Shown here one piece after another: positions 33,137 to 42,260 of a DNA stretch of 64,000 nucleotides; the first letter of the stretch is position 1, and each line of letters begins with the position of its first letter. The stretch lies in the NCBI GenBank assembly GCA_947625375.1, contig CANQOC010000001.1, positions 1 to 64,000 of the forward strand, read 5' to 3'. Position numbers and translations under genes: made by a program. The stretch comes from an uncultured Clostridia bacterium (lineage in GTDB: Bacteria > Bacillota > Clostridia > Oscillospirales > Ruminococcaceae). The notes beneath the pieces are model-generated. The model was not told the DNA's origin. It saw nothing but the letters and a program-made list of their open reading frames with translations, and ran no database searches.

Positions 33137-34960
33137 ATGTGCGGTATCGTAGGCTTTACCAACAGGACCGACTGTGCGGAAAAGATTATTGAAGAGATGA
33201 TGGACGCGATAAAGCACCGCGGACCCGACTCCGAGGGAAAATACGTCGACAGCGGGATTGCCATGGGCTTCCGCCGACTTTCAATCATCGACCTCTCGAC
33301 CGGCTCACAGCCGCTCTTCAACGAGAATAAAAACCTTGTGCTCACCTTTAACGGAGAGATATATAACTATCAGTCGCTGCGTCAGGAGCTTATCGCCGAG
33401 GGGCACGTTTTTACGACCAACACCGACTCCGAGGTCCTTCTCCACGGGTATGAGCAGTGGGGAAAGGATATGCTCCCGAAGCTACGGGGAATGTTCGCCT
33501 TTGTAATCTGGGACACCGAAAAACAGGAGCTCTTCGGCGCGCGCGACTTCTTCGGCATAAAGCCGCTGTATTACGCTGACATGGGCGGGACGTTTATGTA
33601 CGGCTCCGAGATAAAGAGCTTCCTTCATCACCCCGACTTCAAAAAGGTACTTAACGAAACTGCGCTCGAAAACTACCTGACCTTCCAGTATTCGCCCTGT
33701 GAGGAGACGTTCTTCAAAGGCGTATATAAGCTTCTTCCGGCACATTGGTTCACCTATCGCGGCGGAAAGTTAGAGACCGGGCGCTATTGGAGCATAAACT
33801 TCGATGCCGACGAAAAACCCGACCTCGACGAATGGGTCAAAAGGATATCCGACGTCTTCAAGGACTCGGTCGAAGCGCATAAGATTGCCGACGTCGAGGT
33901 CGGAAGCTTTCTTTCGAGCGGCGTCGATTCGAGCTATGTCGCCGCGGTCGCCAATGTCGGCAAGACCTTTACCGTCGGCTTCGGCGAGGACGAGAAATAC
34001 AACGAAATCGGCTATGCAAAGGAGTTCTCGAGGTTCATCGGCAAGGAAAACATCTCGAAGGTCATCACCCCCGAGGAATATTGGTCCAACTTCCCGAACA
34101 TTCAGTATCACATGGACGAACCCCTTGCCGACCCCGCCGCAATCGCGCTCTATTTTGTCTGTAAGCTCGCCTCCGAGCGAGTGAAGGTCGTGCTTTCGGG
34201 GGAGGGCGCAGACGAAATTTTCGGCGGATACAACATCTATAAAGAGCCGGACGACGTTGCGGCATATAACCTTATCCCCCGCCCAATCAGGCGCTGTATC
34301 GGAAAGATGGCCGAAAAGCTTCCGGCTCACCGCGGGTTAAACTTCCTCATCAGGCGCGGAAAAGACCTTGAGGAGCGCTTTATCGGCAACGCATACATCT
34401 TCTCCGAAAAGGAGCGCAAGGCCCTTTTGAAGATAAAGACCGACGCCCCCGACGCCAAGGAAATCACAAAGCCGTTCTATGACCGCGTCGCCGACAAGGA
34501 CAACGTCACAAAGATGCAGTATCTCGACCTCAATATGTGGATGACCGGAGATATCCTCCTGAAAGCCGACAAGATGTCGATGGCGAATTCGCTCGAGCTC
34601 AGGGTCCCCTTCCTCGACAAAAAGGTCATGGCGGTCGCCGAGCGGATTCCGAAGAGATACCGCGTCACAAAGGAAAACACCAAGTTTGCGATGAGAAAGG
34701 CGGCACTTGCGGCGTGCCCTCCCCTCACCGCCAACAAAAAGAAGCTCGGCTTCCCGGTGCCGATAAGGGTATGGCTCAAGGAAGACGAGTATTACACAAG
34801 GGTCAGAAAGATGTTTGAATCCGAGCGGTCGAAGAGGTTCTTCAACACCGAGAAGCTTGTCGAGCTGTTGGACCGGCACCGCGAGGGAAAATACGACAAT
34901 TCGCGCAAAATCTGGACGGTATATACCTTCCTCGTCTGGCACGAGGTCTATTTCGGATAA
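33137..34960 (+). CDS. asnB: asparagine synthase (glutamine-hydrolysing)
   Basis: Makes asparagine from aspartate, glutamine and ATP. The N-terminal Ntn glutaminase domain (MCGIVGF, RGPDSEGKY, NGEIYNYQSLR) covers residues 1-190; the C-terminal synthetase domain has the PP-loop SSGVDSSYVAA and GEGADEIFGGY. I chose ATG 33137 because Cys2 must become N-terminal; an ATG two codons upstream (33131) is also near the AAGGAG. 607 aa. Stand-alone transcription unit with its own promoter and terminator. Confidence 0.97.
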   Translation: MCGIVGFTNRTDCAEKIIEEMMDAIKHRGPDSEGKYVDSGIAMGFRRLSIIDLSTGSQPLFNENKNLVLTFNGEIYNYQSLRQELIAEGHVFTTNTDSEVLLHGYEQWGKDMLPKLRGMFAFVIWDTEKQELFGARDFFGIKPLYYADMGGTFMYGSEIKSFLHHPDFKKVLNETALENYLTFQYSPCEETFFKGVYKLLPAHWFTYRGGKLETGRYWSINFDADEKPDLDEWVKRISDVFKDSVEAHKIADVEVGSFLSSGVDSSYVAAVANVGKTFTVGFGEDEKYNEIGYAKEFSRFIGKENISKVITPEEYWSNFPNIQYHMDEPLADPAAIALYFVCKLASERVKVVLSGEGADEIFGGYNIYKEPDDVAAYNLIPRPIRRCIGKMAEKLPAHRGLNFLIRRGKDLEERFIGNAYIFSEKERKALLKIKTDAPDAKEITKPFYDRVADKDNVTKMQYLDLNMWMTGDILLKADKMSMANSLELRVPFLDKKVMAVAERIPKRYRVTKENTKFAMRKAALAACPPLTANKKKLGFPVPIRVWLKEDEYYTRVRKMFESERSKRFFNTEKLVELLDRHREGKYDNSRKIWTVYTFLVWHEVYFG

Positions 34961-34967
34961 AGCAAAA

Positions 34968-34992
34968 GCCGCCTCTTCGGCGGCCGGCTTTT
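34968..34992. terminator. bidirectional terminator
   Basis: Stem GCCGCC/GGCGGC with loop TCTTC, followed by CGGCTTTT on the + strand and preceded by AAAA, so it also works for the minus-strand HPr-like gene. It separates asnB from that convergent gene. Confidence 0.7.
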
Positions 34993-35221
34993 AAGCGACG
35001 ATAAACTTTTTTATCTGTTCAACAAAACCGCCGCACTCGTCGGTATGTACAACCATGTTGACCGGCTGTGCGAGGTCGAGGCTGAGGATTCCCATTATCG
35101 ACTTTGCGTCGATGACGTATTTTCCCGAGACAAGGTCGACGTCGTAGTCGCAGAGCGTTACGGCGTTCACAAAGTCCTTTACGTCGTTGATGGTGCTCAG
35201 CCTTATTTTCATAGTGGTCAT
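34991..35221 (-). CDS. HPr-like protein without the PTS histidine
   Basis: Small protein of 76 aa with the HPr fold signature IDAKSIMGILSLDL. The regulatory serine equivalent of HPr Ser46 is S41 (AKSIMG). The segment where His15 should be (STINDVKDFVNAV) has no His. Thus it can be phosphorylated by HPr kinase but cannot carry phosphate from enzyme I, like Crh of Bacillus. No other PTS gene is nearby. ATG 35221 has AGGGGAGGG 7 nt upstream; a perfect -35 and a good -10 follow. Confidence 0.82.
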   Translation of the reverse strand: MTTMKIRLSTINDVKDFVNAVTLCDYDVDLVSGKYVIDAKSIMGILSLDLAQPVNMVVHTDECGGFVEQIKKFIVA

Positions 35222-35258
35222 AGCTAAACCCTCCCCTAAAAAATCATTTATATGATAC

Positions 35259-35287
35259 AGTATAGCAGTCCGCAAATTTGCTGTCAA
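35259..35287 (-). promoter_or_regulatory. sigma-A promoter for HPr-like gene
   Basis: Minus strand -35 TTGACA (35282-35287), 17-bp spacer, -10 TATACT (35259-35264), 37 bp upstream of the start codon. Confidence 0.85.
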
Positions 35288-35327
35288 GAGTATTTGCGGA
35301 CAAATTCTTATTCCGAAAGGACAAAAA

Positions 35328-36620
35328 ATGAAGGTCTGTTATTTTACATTCGGCTGTAAGGTCAATCAGTACGAAACCGAGCTTTTGCGCCGCGATTTTG
35401 AGTCGCACGGCGATATAACCGTCTCTGAGCCGTCCGAGGCCGATCTTTTCGTGATCAACACCTGCACCGTCACCGCCGAATCCGACCGCAAGCTTAAAAA
35501 GCTGATTCACCGGCTTAAGCGCGAAAATCCGTCGGCGATTGTCGCTCTCTGCGGCTGTTACCCGCAGGCATATCCCAAGGACGCCGAGGCGCTCGACGGC
35601 GCGGACATAGCCGTCGGGACGGCGAATAAAATGAAGCTGAGGGAGCTTGTCGGAAAATATGTTGAAAACCGCGGGAGAGCTGTTGAAATTTCTGTTGAAA
35701 AGCCGTTATATCCCGCTGATGAAGCCGTTTTCGGGTACAGCGGCAAGACCCGCGCAATCCTCAAGATACAGGACGGCTGCGACCGCTTCTGCTCATACTG
35801 CATTATCCCCTATTCCCGCGGAAGGTCGCGCTCAAAGCCTCTTGATGCAATCGAAGCCGAGGCAAGGCGGCTCGTCGAAGCCGGTCACCGCGAGATTGTC
35901 GCCGTCGGGATAAACCTTTCGGACTACGGCAAGGGCATTGGCGGCGACCTTGCCGACGCCGTCGAAGCGATATCCCGAAGCGGCGTCGAGAGAATACGTC
36001 TCGGCTCGCTTGAAGCGGACGAGCTCGGCGACGGAACCGTCGGACGGCTCGCGAAATACCGTGCGCTCTGCCCGCATTTTCATCTTTCGCTGCAAAGCGG
36101 CTGTGATAAGACTTTACGCGAGATGAGACGAAAATATGACAAGGAAAGATACTTTACACTTGTAAAACGCCTCAGAGAGCTTTTCCCCGCCTGTGCAATC
36201 ACCACCGACATCATGGTCGGATTCCCCGGCGAGACCGACGGGGACTTCAAGGAATCGCTTGAAGCTGTAAAGCAAATTGCCTTTGCAGACGCTCACGTCT
36301 TTCCCTATTCTCCCCGAGAGGGAACGCTTGCGGCAAAGAGAACCGACCAAGTCCCGCAGATTATCAAGGACGAGCGCGCCGCAATTATGGCGGAAGCGGT
36401 GAAAATAAGCCGTCGGGAGTATCTTTTGTCGCTCGTCAGGAGCACACAGGAGGTACTGTTCGAGCGCGAAAAATCCCCCGACTTTCATCAGGGGCATTCA
36501 GCTAATTATGCAGTTGTGAAGGTGAGAAGCTTTACAGATACGCTCTTCCGAGAGATAAAATCCGTCCGCATAACCGCCGTCGACGGCGACAGCCTTATCG
36601 GCGAGATTGTTCAGAGATAG
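35328..36620 (+). CDS. mtaB: tRNA methylthiotransferase MtaB
   Basis: Radical-SAM enzyme that converts t6A37 of tRNA to ms2t6A37. The N-terminal UPF0004 domain starts KVCYFTFGCKVNQYETELL and carries Cys ligands at C10, C45 (NTCTVT) and C79 (CGC). The radical-SAM motif CDRFCSYC lies near 148-155, with IIPYSRGRSRS after it, and the TRAM domain forms the C-terminus. 430 aa is normal. GAAAGGA is upstream of ATG 35328. Its last 10 bases overlap the convergent methyltransferase gene. Confidence 0.95.
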   Translation: MKVCYFTFGCKVNQYETELLRRDFESHGDITVSEPSEADLFVINTCTVTAESDRKLKKLIHRLKRENPSAIVALCGCYPQAYPKDAEALDGADIAVGTANKMKLRELVGKYVENRGRAVEISVEKPLYPADEAVFGYSGKTRAILKIQDGCDRFCSYCIIPYSRGRSRSKPLDAIEAEARRLVEAGHREIVAVGINLSDYGKGIGGDLADAVEAISRSGVERIRLGSLEADELGDGTVGRLAKYRALCPHFHLSLQSGCDKTLREMRRKYDKERYFTLVKRLRELFPACAITTDIMVGFPGETDGDFKESLEAVKQIAFADAHVFPYSPREGTLAAKRTDQVPQIIKDERAAIMAEAVKISRREYLLSLVRSTQEVLFEREKSPDFHQGHSANYAVVKVRSFTDTLFREIKSVRITAVDGDSLIGEIVQR

Positions 36621-37714
36621 TACATATAGAGCTGGCACTTAATCATGCCGTTATAAAGCTTGCGCTTTTTGTCCGCCTTTTTCCCAAAGAGGCGCTCGAA
36701 GTCATCGTGCGGGGTGATGATGTAACAGGGGTTGTCCTTTGACGGCCGCAGGACGTCGCCCATCTTTTTATAAAGCTCCTCCGCCTCTCGAAGCTCCATC
36801 ATTCTCTCGCCGTAGGGCGGGTTGCAGATTGTGATTGCGCCGCTTATCGGGACGAAGCCGGCGATATCGCGCCTTTCAACGCGTATCCGCTCCCCCACTC
36901 CCGCCGAGGCGCAGTTCGAGCGGCTCAGCTTCACCGCAAAGTCGTCAGCGTCGAAGCCGAACGCCTTAAAGCCGTTTTCGCGGACGTCTCCGGCTGCGGC
37001 CTCGCGCTCGGCCCTCCAGATTGATGAGTCAAAGCACCGCCAGCTTTCGGCGGCAAAGCGCCGCTTAAGTCCCGGGGCGATTCCGAGCGCCTTATACGCC
37101 GATTCAATAAGGAAGGTTCCGCTGCCGCACATCGGGTCGACGACGGTGCTCCCGCCCCTGACCCTTGCGAGGTCGACGATTCCGGCGGCAAGCGTCTCTT
37201 TTATCGGCGCGTCGTTCGACGTCTTTCTGTACCCGCGCTTGTGAAGTCCCTCTCCCGAGGTGTCGAGATAGACGCTGACGACGTCTTTAAGGATATTAAA
37301 CGATATCTGTACCCTCGGGTCGCTCTCCTCGAACCGCTCGATGTGATATACGCTTTTAAGCCGCTCGACCGCGGCCTTTTTTATTATCGACTGGCAGTCC
37401 GGGACGCTGTGGAGCGCGGACTTTAAGCTGTGCCCCTTGACGGGAAAGGCGTCGGTTTTTCCGATAAAGTCCTCAAAAGGGAGCGCGCGGACGCCGTCGA
37501 AAAGCTCGCCGAAGCTCTTTGCGGTGAAGCTTCCGAGCTCAATCAGCACCCTTTCGGCGGTCGCAAGCCGGATATTCGCCCTTGCGACGGTGTTTGCGCT
37601 GCCGTCAAAGGTGATTCGGCCGTCGCTGACCGAAAGATTCTCTCCGCCGAGCTTTTTTATTTCAAAGCTCAGGACGCTCTCGATTCCGAAGTGACAGGGA
37701 CAGCAAAGTCTCAT
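36611..37714 (-). CDS. THUMP-domain rRNA methyltransferase (RlmL N-half/YpsC type)
   Basis: Probable 23S rRNA (guanine-N2) methyltransferase of the RlmL/YpsC family. The THUMP region lies at about residues 40-160. The SAM-binding motif I is DPMCGSGTFLIESA near 195-208 and the catalytic NPPYGERM motif is near 302. 367 aa. ATG 37714 has GGAAGA upstream. Head-to-tail with the PBP1A-like gene across a terminator. Confidence 0.92.
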   Translation of the reverse strand: MRLCCPCHFGIESVLSFEIKKLGGENLSVSDGRITFDGSANTVARANIRLATAERVLIELGSFTAKSFGELFDGVRALPFEDFIGKTDAFPVKGHSLKSALHSVPDCQSIIKKAAVERLKSVYHIERFEESDPRVQISFNILKDVVSVYLDTSGEGLHKRGYRKTSNDAPIKETLAAGIVDLARVRGGSTVVDPMCGSGTFLIESAYKALGIAPGLKRRFAAESWRCFDSSIWRAEREAAAGDVRENGFKAFGFDADDFAVKLSRSNCASAGVGERIRVERRDIAGFVPISGAITICNPPYGERMMELREAEELYKKMGDVLRPSKDNPCYIITPHDDFERLFGKKADKKRKLYNGMIKCQLYMYYL

Positions 37715-37730
37715 CAAATCTTCCTTTCAT

Positions 37731-37755
37731 AATAAAACCGCCGGTGACGACGGTT
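37731..37755 (-). terminator. terminator of class A PBP gene
   Basis: Minus strand stem AACCGTCG/CGGCGGTT with one wobble and a 4-nt loop, followed by TTTATT; it starts 9 nt after the stop. Confidence 0.65.
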
Positions 37756-37764
37756 TTAGTTGTT

Positions 37765-40086
37765 TTAATAGCTTCCGTCCCGCAGAATGTCGAAGACGTA
37801 TGTGTAGTGATGGCCGGTAAGCTCTTCGTAGTGGCTGGTGTCAACGCCGTCGCAGACGATGACCGAATTCGACGCGGCTTCCGGCGCAACGTGGTCCCCC
37901 GAGCAGACGCCGGGGATATTTGTGCGCTTATAATATCCGGTCGAGGTGTCGGAACAGCCGCTTCCGGCGACAAGTCCGGTGACTGTGCAGAATTCGCGCT
38001 GTACGACCGAGTTCGACGCTCTGAATTCCTTGATGTCCTCGGCCTCGGCGATGTCACCGAAGACGTTTTTCCAGACCTTTGCTGAGCTGATGCTTGTGCC
38101 GATGTCGGCGGGAATGTCATATCCAATCCAAAGTCCGGTGACGTATTCCGGCGTACAGCCGATAAACCAGACGTCGTGCCAATCCTGTGTCGTACCGGTC
38201 TTGGCGATAAGCTCGACGCCGTCGAGGCGGGCGGCGCGTCCGGTTCCCCGCGAGCTTGACACAACCGTCTCCATCATTCGGTTCATTACATATGCCGAAG
38301 CCTCGGATATGACCGTTTCGCCGACGAACCCGTGCGTATAAACGGCTTCACCGGAGTTATCGAGAATACGGGAGATAAAGGTGGATTCATAGTATCTTCC
38401 GCCGTTGCCGAAAATCTGATACGCAGTCGTGATGTCCTTTAAGGTGACGCCGTTGGTGAGCGCGCCGACCGACATCGGCGACCGCGCGACGTCGGTATGA
38501 CCCTCGCGGTAGAGCTCAAGGGTACTCATATGGAGCTTATAGTAGAGCTGGTCAAAGCAAGCCTGCGGTGACAGCATCTCAACAATCTGCGCCGCGGTGG
38601 TGTTGAGCGAGCGCTGGAGGCACTGATAGGTAAAGTTATAGTCGCGGGACCAGTTGTGCGAGCTGCTCGAAGTCGAATAGTTGACCGGCCAGACCATATA
38701 GCCGTTCTCGGCGGAGGCGTCCTCGAAGAGAAGAGGGGCGTCCAAAAACTGTGACGACCAGGTTATCATGTCGTTTTCGACAGCGAGCGAATAAGAGGCA
38801 ATCGGCTTGATTGACGAACCCGGCTGACGCGTCGACTGGGTCGCGCGGTTGAGTCCGAGAGGACTCTCCTTTTCGCCGATTCCGCCGACAATCCCGAGCA
38901 CACGCCCGTTGTAGTCCATGCAGATAAATGCGCTCTGCGGGAATTCCTCGTCCTCGTCGTCGGTAAAGGTCGACATGTCGAGATATTTCCGTTCAAGCTC
39001 CTTCTGAAGCTCGAGGTCGACGCAGGTATAGATTTCGTATCCGCCAGAGCGGAGCTTTTCATAAGCCTCCTGCCAGGTGATTCCGTAGCGGTTCATGAAG
39101 ATGTCGACGCACTGGTTTATGACCGAGTCGACGTAATACGACGAGACGTCGTCGAAGTTATCGTATGCCGTGACCGAAGAGGCGTCGAAGCTTTCGTCAC
39201 CGTCGGTGCTGTACATCATGCTCCCGATAAGGTGCATCTCCTCATTCAGCGCATAGTCATACTGCTCGGTCGAGATGGCGCCGTTTTCGAGCATTTTATC
39301 GAGAATATACTTGCGGCGTTCAAGGTTCTTTTCCGGGTGGTCAATCGGGTCGTTTGCGACCGGACTCCTTGTGATTGCGGCAATACAGGCGGCCTCGCCG
39401 ATGGTGAGGTCGGCGACGTCCTTGTTGAAGTAGTAATTCGCGGCGGCCTGTACACCGTAGATGTTATTGTTGAGCGAGACAAGGTTGAGGTACGACTCGA
39501 GGATATCGTCCTTGGTGTAGCGCTTTTCAAGCTGAATCGCGCGGTAGATTTCCCTGAGCTTTCTCTCGATTCCGGCATATCCGTCGTCTTCATTGTCGCC
39601 GGTGATGTTCTTTATCGTCTGCTGAGTGATGGTCGAGGCGCCTCTTGCGTTCCCGAGGAGGATATCGCGGACCGCGGCGAGAATTCCCTGAAAGTCGACG
39701 CCGTCGTGATTCCAGAAGCGCTCGTCCTCGGAATAGACGAAAGCGTCCTGAACATGCTGCGGGATTCTCTCGAGATTGCACCATGTTCTCTTTTCGCCCT
39801 CGCTGGTCAGTATGTCATAGGTAATCCAGTTTCCGCGCTCGTCCTGTGCGTATATATATGTCGCATAGTTAGACGAGACGTTGTCGAGGGTAATCTCCGA
39901 AGTCCCCTCCATAAGATTGACGATATATACTGTAAACGCCGAGCCGATGACCGTCACCGAAATGACAATCACCAAAAAGACGCACAAAAGCGCCGTTGCA
40001 ACCGTCCCGACGGTCTTTTTTATCGGACGGAAAATCCTCCGCGCAATGCGTCTTGCTTTTTTTAGGAATGACCTGAAATCCGCCAA
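37765..40086 (-). CDS. class A penicillin-binding protein (PBP1A-like)
   Basis: Bifunctional peptidoglycan glycosyltransferase/transpeptidase, about 773 aa. A basic cytoplasmic N-terminus (ARRIARRIFRPIKK) and one membrane helix (about 30-55) precede the GT51 domain, which has EDERFWNHDGVDFQGI near 120-140 and STITQQTIKN near 160. The transpeptidase domain has SSIKP (nucleophile, near 430), SLNTT near 485 and KTGTT near 650. I chose the TTG at 40086, where AAAGGAG is 8 nt upstream; the ATG at 40140 has no such site. Confidence 0.92.
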   Translation of the reverse strand: MADFRSFLKKARRIARRIFRPIKKTVGTVATALLCVFLVIVISVTVIGSAFTVYIVNLMEGTSEITLDNVSSNYATYIYAQDERGNWITYDILTSEGEKRTWCNLERIPQHVQDAFVYSEDERFWNHDGVDFQGILAAVRDILLGNARGASTITQQTIKNITGDNEDDGYAGIERKLREIYRAIQLEKRYTKDDILESYLNLVSLNNNIYGVQAAANYYFNKDVADLTIGEAACIAAITRSPVANDPIDHPEKNLERRKYILDKMLENGAISTEQYDYALNEEMHLIGSMMYSTDGDESFDASSVTAYDNFDDVSSYYVDSVINQCVDIFMNRYGITWQEAYEKLRSGGYEIYTCVDLELQKELERKYLDMSTFTDDEDEEFPQSAFICMDYNGRVLGIVGGIGEKESPLGLNRATQSTRQPGSSIKPIASYSLAVENDMITWSSQFLDAPLLFEDASAENGYMVWPVNYSTSSSSHNWSRDYNFTYQCLQRSLNTTAAQIVEMLSPQACFDQLYYKLHMSTLELYREGHTDVARSPMSVGALTNGVTLKDITTAYQIFGNGGRYYESTFISRILDNSGEAVYTHGFVGETVISEASAYVMNRMMETVVSSSRGTGRAARLDGVELIAKTGTTQDWHDVWFIGCTPEYVTGLWIGYDIPADIGTSISSAKVWKNVFGDIAEAEDIKEFRASNSVVQREFCTVTGLVAGSGCSDTSTGYYKRTNIPGVCSGDHVAPEAASNSVIVCDGVDTSHYEELTGHHYTYVFDILRDGSY

Positions 40087-40196
40087 AGCGCTCTCTCCTT
40101 TCGATGATATAAACCGCTTCACAAATATCAAGTATAGCACAGTTTAATGAAAATGTTAATAGCAAATCAAAAACTGTAACCCAATTTTAATTTTTT

Positions 40197-40233
40197 CAAG
40201 AAAAAAACCGCGGCAGGAGAACTCCCCTGCCGC
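40197..40233 (-). terminator. terminator of ispH-S1 operon
   Basis: Minus strand stem GCGGCAGG/CCTGCCGC with an 8-nt loop and a run of seven T. It starts 14 nt after the stop of the ispH-S1 gene. Confidence 0.9.
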
Positions 40234-40246
40234 CGCTGTTCTGAAA

Positions 40247-42259
40247 TTACTCTTCGGTTTCGGCTTCGGCGGTCTCGACTGCTTCGTCGGAAGCTTCGGC
40301 TTCTTCGGTCTCTTCGATTTCTTCGGCTTCTTCCGCCTCTTCGTTAGAGGGGAGAAGAGCTCTTATCGAGAGGCTGACGCGCTTTTTCTCGAGGTCGCAT
40401 TCGGTAATCTTTGCGCGGACGACGTCGCCCACGGCAAGGAAGTCGGAAACATTGTTGACCCTCTGGTCCGCAATCTGTGAAATATGGATAAGTCCGTCGA
40501 TGCCGGGGATAATCTGTGCGAAGGCGCCGAAGGTTGTGATTGAGACGATTTTTGCCTCGACAACCTGTCCGAGCTCATAGTTGTTCTTGAAGATGTCCCA
40601 AGGATTGTCGGCCTGTTTCTTATAGACCAGCGACACCTTTCCGGTGGCGGCGTCGATGTCCTTGATGGTGACTTCGATGCGGTCGCCGACCGAGACAACG
40701 TCGGAAGGATGCTTGATTCTTGCCCAGGTGAGGTCGGCCTTTCTTACAAGTCCGTCCACACCGCCGACATCGACGAATACGCCGTAGTCGGTAATCGACT
40801 TTACCTCGCCCTCGACGGTCGAACCGACGACGGCGGTCTCGAAGAAGTGCGCACGCTTAATGGCTCTCTCTTCGGCGGCGACTTTTCTTATTGAGCCGAC
40901 GGCGCGCTTGCGCTGCTCGTTGAGCTCGATAATCTTAAGGTTGACGGTCTGCTTTAAAAGGGTGTCAAGACTGACGTCAGCCCTTACGCCGGTCTGTGAT
41001 GCGGGGACGAAGACTCTCATTCCCGAGACGACGACGATAATGCCGCCCTTGATGACGTTTGTGACGACGCCGGAGACAATTCCGCCCTCGTCGGCGGCCT
41101 TTTTGACCTCGTCATATCCTTTCTGTGCGTCCACCTGTTTCTTGGAAAGGTAGACAATTCCTTCTACATCGTTAATTTTGGTGACGATTACGTCAATCTC
41201 ATCGCCGACGGAAACAATGTCGGAAGGCTTTGCGTTGGGGTCGGAAGAAAGCTCAGACTGGGGAATATATCCGGTGTGCTTTGTTCCGATATCGACGATT
41301 ACTTCAGTGGGGTTGACCGCAGTGACGATGCCGCTTACTCTCTTTCCGGTATATATTTTTTTGAAGGTCTGCTCAAGCGCTTCTTCGAAGTTGAACTCCT
41401 CTTCCTTTGTCAGAATTTCAGTCATGGTTTTTTGTACCTCCTTGATAATATACGCCGGAGTTGACGCGCCGGCAGAGATCCCTGCGGACCTCGCATGAGA
41501 AAAGTCGATGCCCATAAGGCCGTCGGCATTTTCGACGAGATAACATTCGGCGTTCTCGCTGCACACATCGTACAGCTTTTTGGTGTTTGAGCTGTTGCAC
41601 CCGCCGACGATAATCATCACGTCGCTGTGAAGGGAGAGCTCCCTTGCCTCGGTCTGTCTTTTATCGGTTGCCGCGCACACCGTATCGTATACGGTGACGT
41701 TCGGAAAGCCGGAGCACATGGACCTGCAATTTTCCCACTTAGTGATATTATAAGTTGTTTGTGAAAGAATTGCAACACTTTTTTTAAAATTTTCATATTT
41801 TTTTCTTATATGTTTCATAATTTCATCGGGGTCGTCGAATACAACACAGTCTTTTCCGGCATATCCGACAATTCCGATGACCTCGGGGTGATTCGGGTCG
41901 CCCGCGATAATAATGTCGTCCCCAGCCTTCGAGCGCTCGCTGACTATCTGGTGAATCTTCTTCACATAGGGACAGGTCGCGTCGACGACCCTTGCGCCGA
42001 CTTCGAGGAGCTTCTCGTATACCTCCGGCCCGACGCCGTGCGAGCGGATTATGACGGTGTCCGAGGCGGTGACTCCGTCGAGGCTGTCGATACAGCGGAC
42101 TCCCCTCTTTTCGAGGTCGGCGACCACATCGGGATTGTGTATCAGCGGACCGAGGGAGAGGACGTTATCATACTTGTCCGCGGTCTCATAGGCGAGCTTT
42201 ACCGCCCTGTCCACCCCGAAGCAGAACCCGGCGGTCTTTGCGACAGTGACCCTTGCCAT
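40247..42259 (-). CDS. ispH: IspH / ribosomal S1-domain fusion protein
   Basis: Residues 1-283 are 4-hydroxy-3-methylbut-2-enyl diphosphate reductase (last step of the MEP isoprenoid pathway), with the [4Fe-4S] ligands C13 (GFCFG), C96 (DATCPY) and C195 (DTVCAAT). Residues 300-640 hold four S1 RNA-binding repeats (for example VEGEVKSITDYGVFVDVGG), and an acidic Glu-rich tail ends the protein. This fusion is known across clostridia. It follows the cmk-plsC gene by 1 nt, so the operon joins isoprenoid, nucleotide and lipid functions. Confidence 0.95.
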   Translation of the reverse strand: MARVTVAKTAGFCFGVDRAVKLAYETADKYDNVLSLGPLIHNPDVVADLEKRGVRCIDSLDGVTASDTVIIRSHGVGPEVYEKLLEVGARVVDATCPYVKKIHQIVSERSKAGDDIIIAGDPNHPEVIGIVGYAGKDCVVFDDPDEIMKHIRKKYENFKKSVAILSQTTYNITKWENCRSMCSGFPNVTVYDTVCAATDKRQTEARELSLHSDVMIIVGGCNSSNTKKLYDVCSENAECYLVENADGLMGIDFSHARSAGISAGASTPAYIIKEVQKTMTEILTKEEEFNFEEALEQTFKKIYTGKRVSGIVTAVNPTEVIVDIGTKHTGYIPQSELSSDPNAKPSDIVSVGDEIDVIVTKINDVEGIVYLSKKQVDAQKGYDEVKKAADEGGIVSGVVTNVIKGGIIVVVSGMRVFVPASQTGVRADVSLDTLLKQTVNLKIIELNEQRKRAVGSIRKVAAEERAIKRAHFFETAVVGSTVEGEVKSITDYGVFVDVGGVDGLVRKADLTWARIKHPSDVVSVGDRIEVTIKDIDAATGKVSLVYKKQADNPWDIFKNNYELGQVVEAKIVSITTFGAFAQIIPGIDGLIHISQIADQRVNNVSDFLAVGDVVRAKITECDLEKKRVSLSIRALLPSNEEAEEAEEIEETEEAEASDEAVETAEAETEE

Positions 42260-42260
42260 A

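Noticed and set aside
39232..40065. Long + frame antisense to the class A PBP gene
   Set aside because: Same reason: the PBP has all catalytic motifs on the other strand, and this frame has no start signal.
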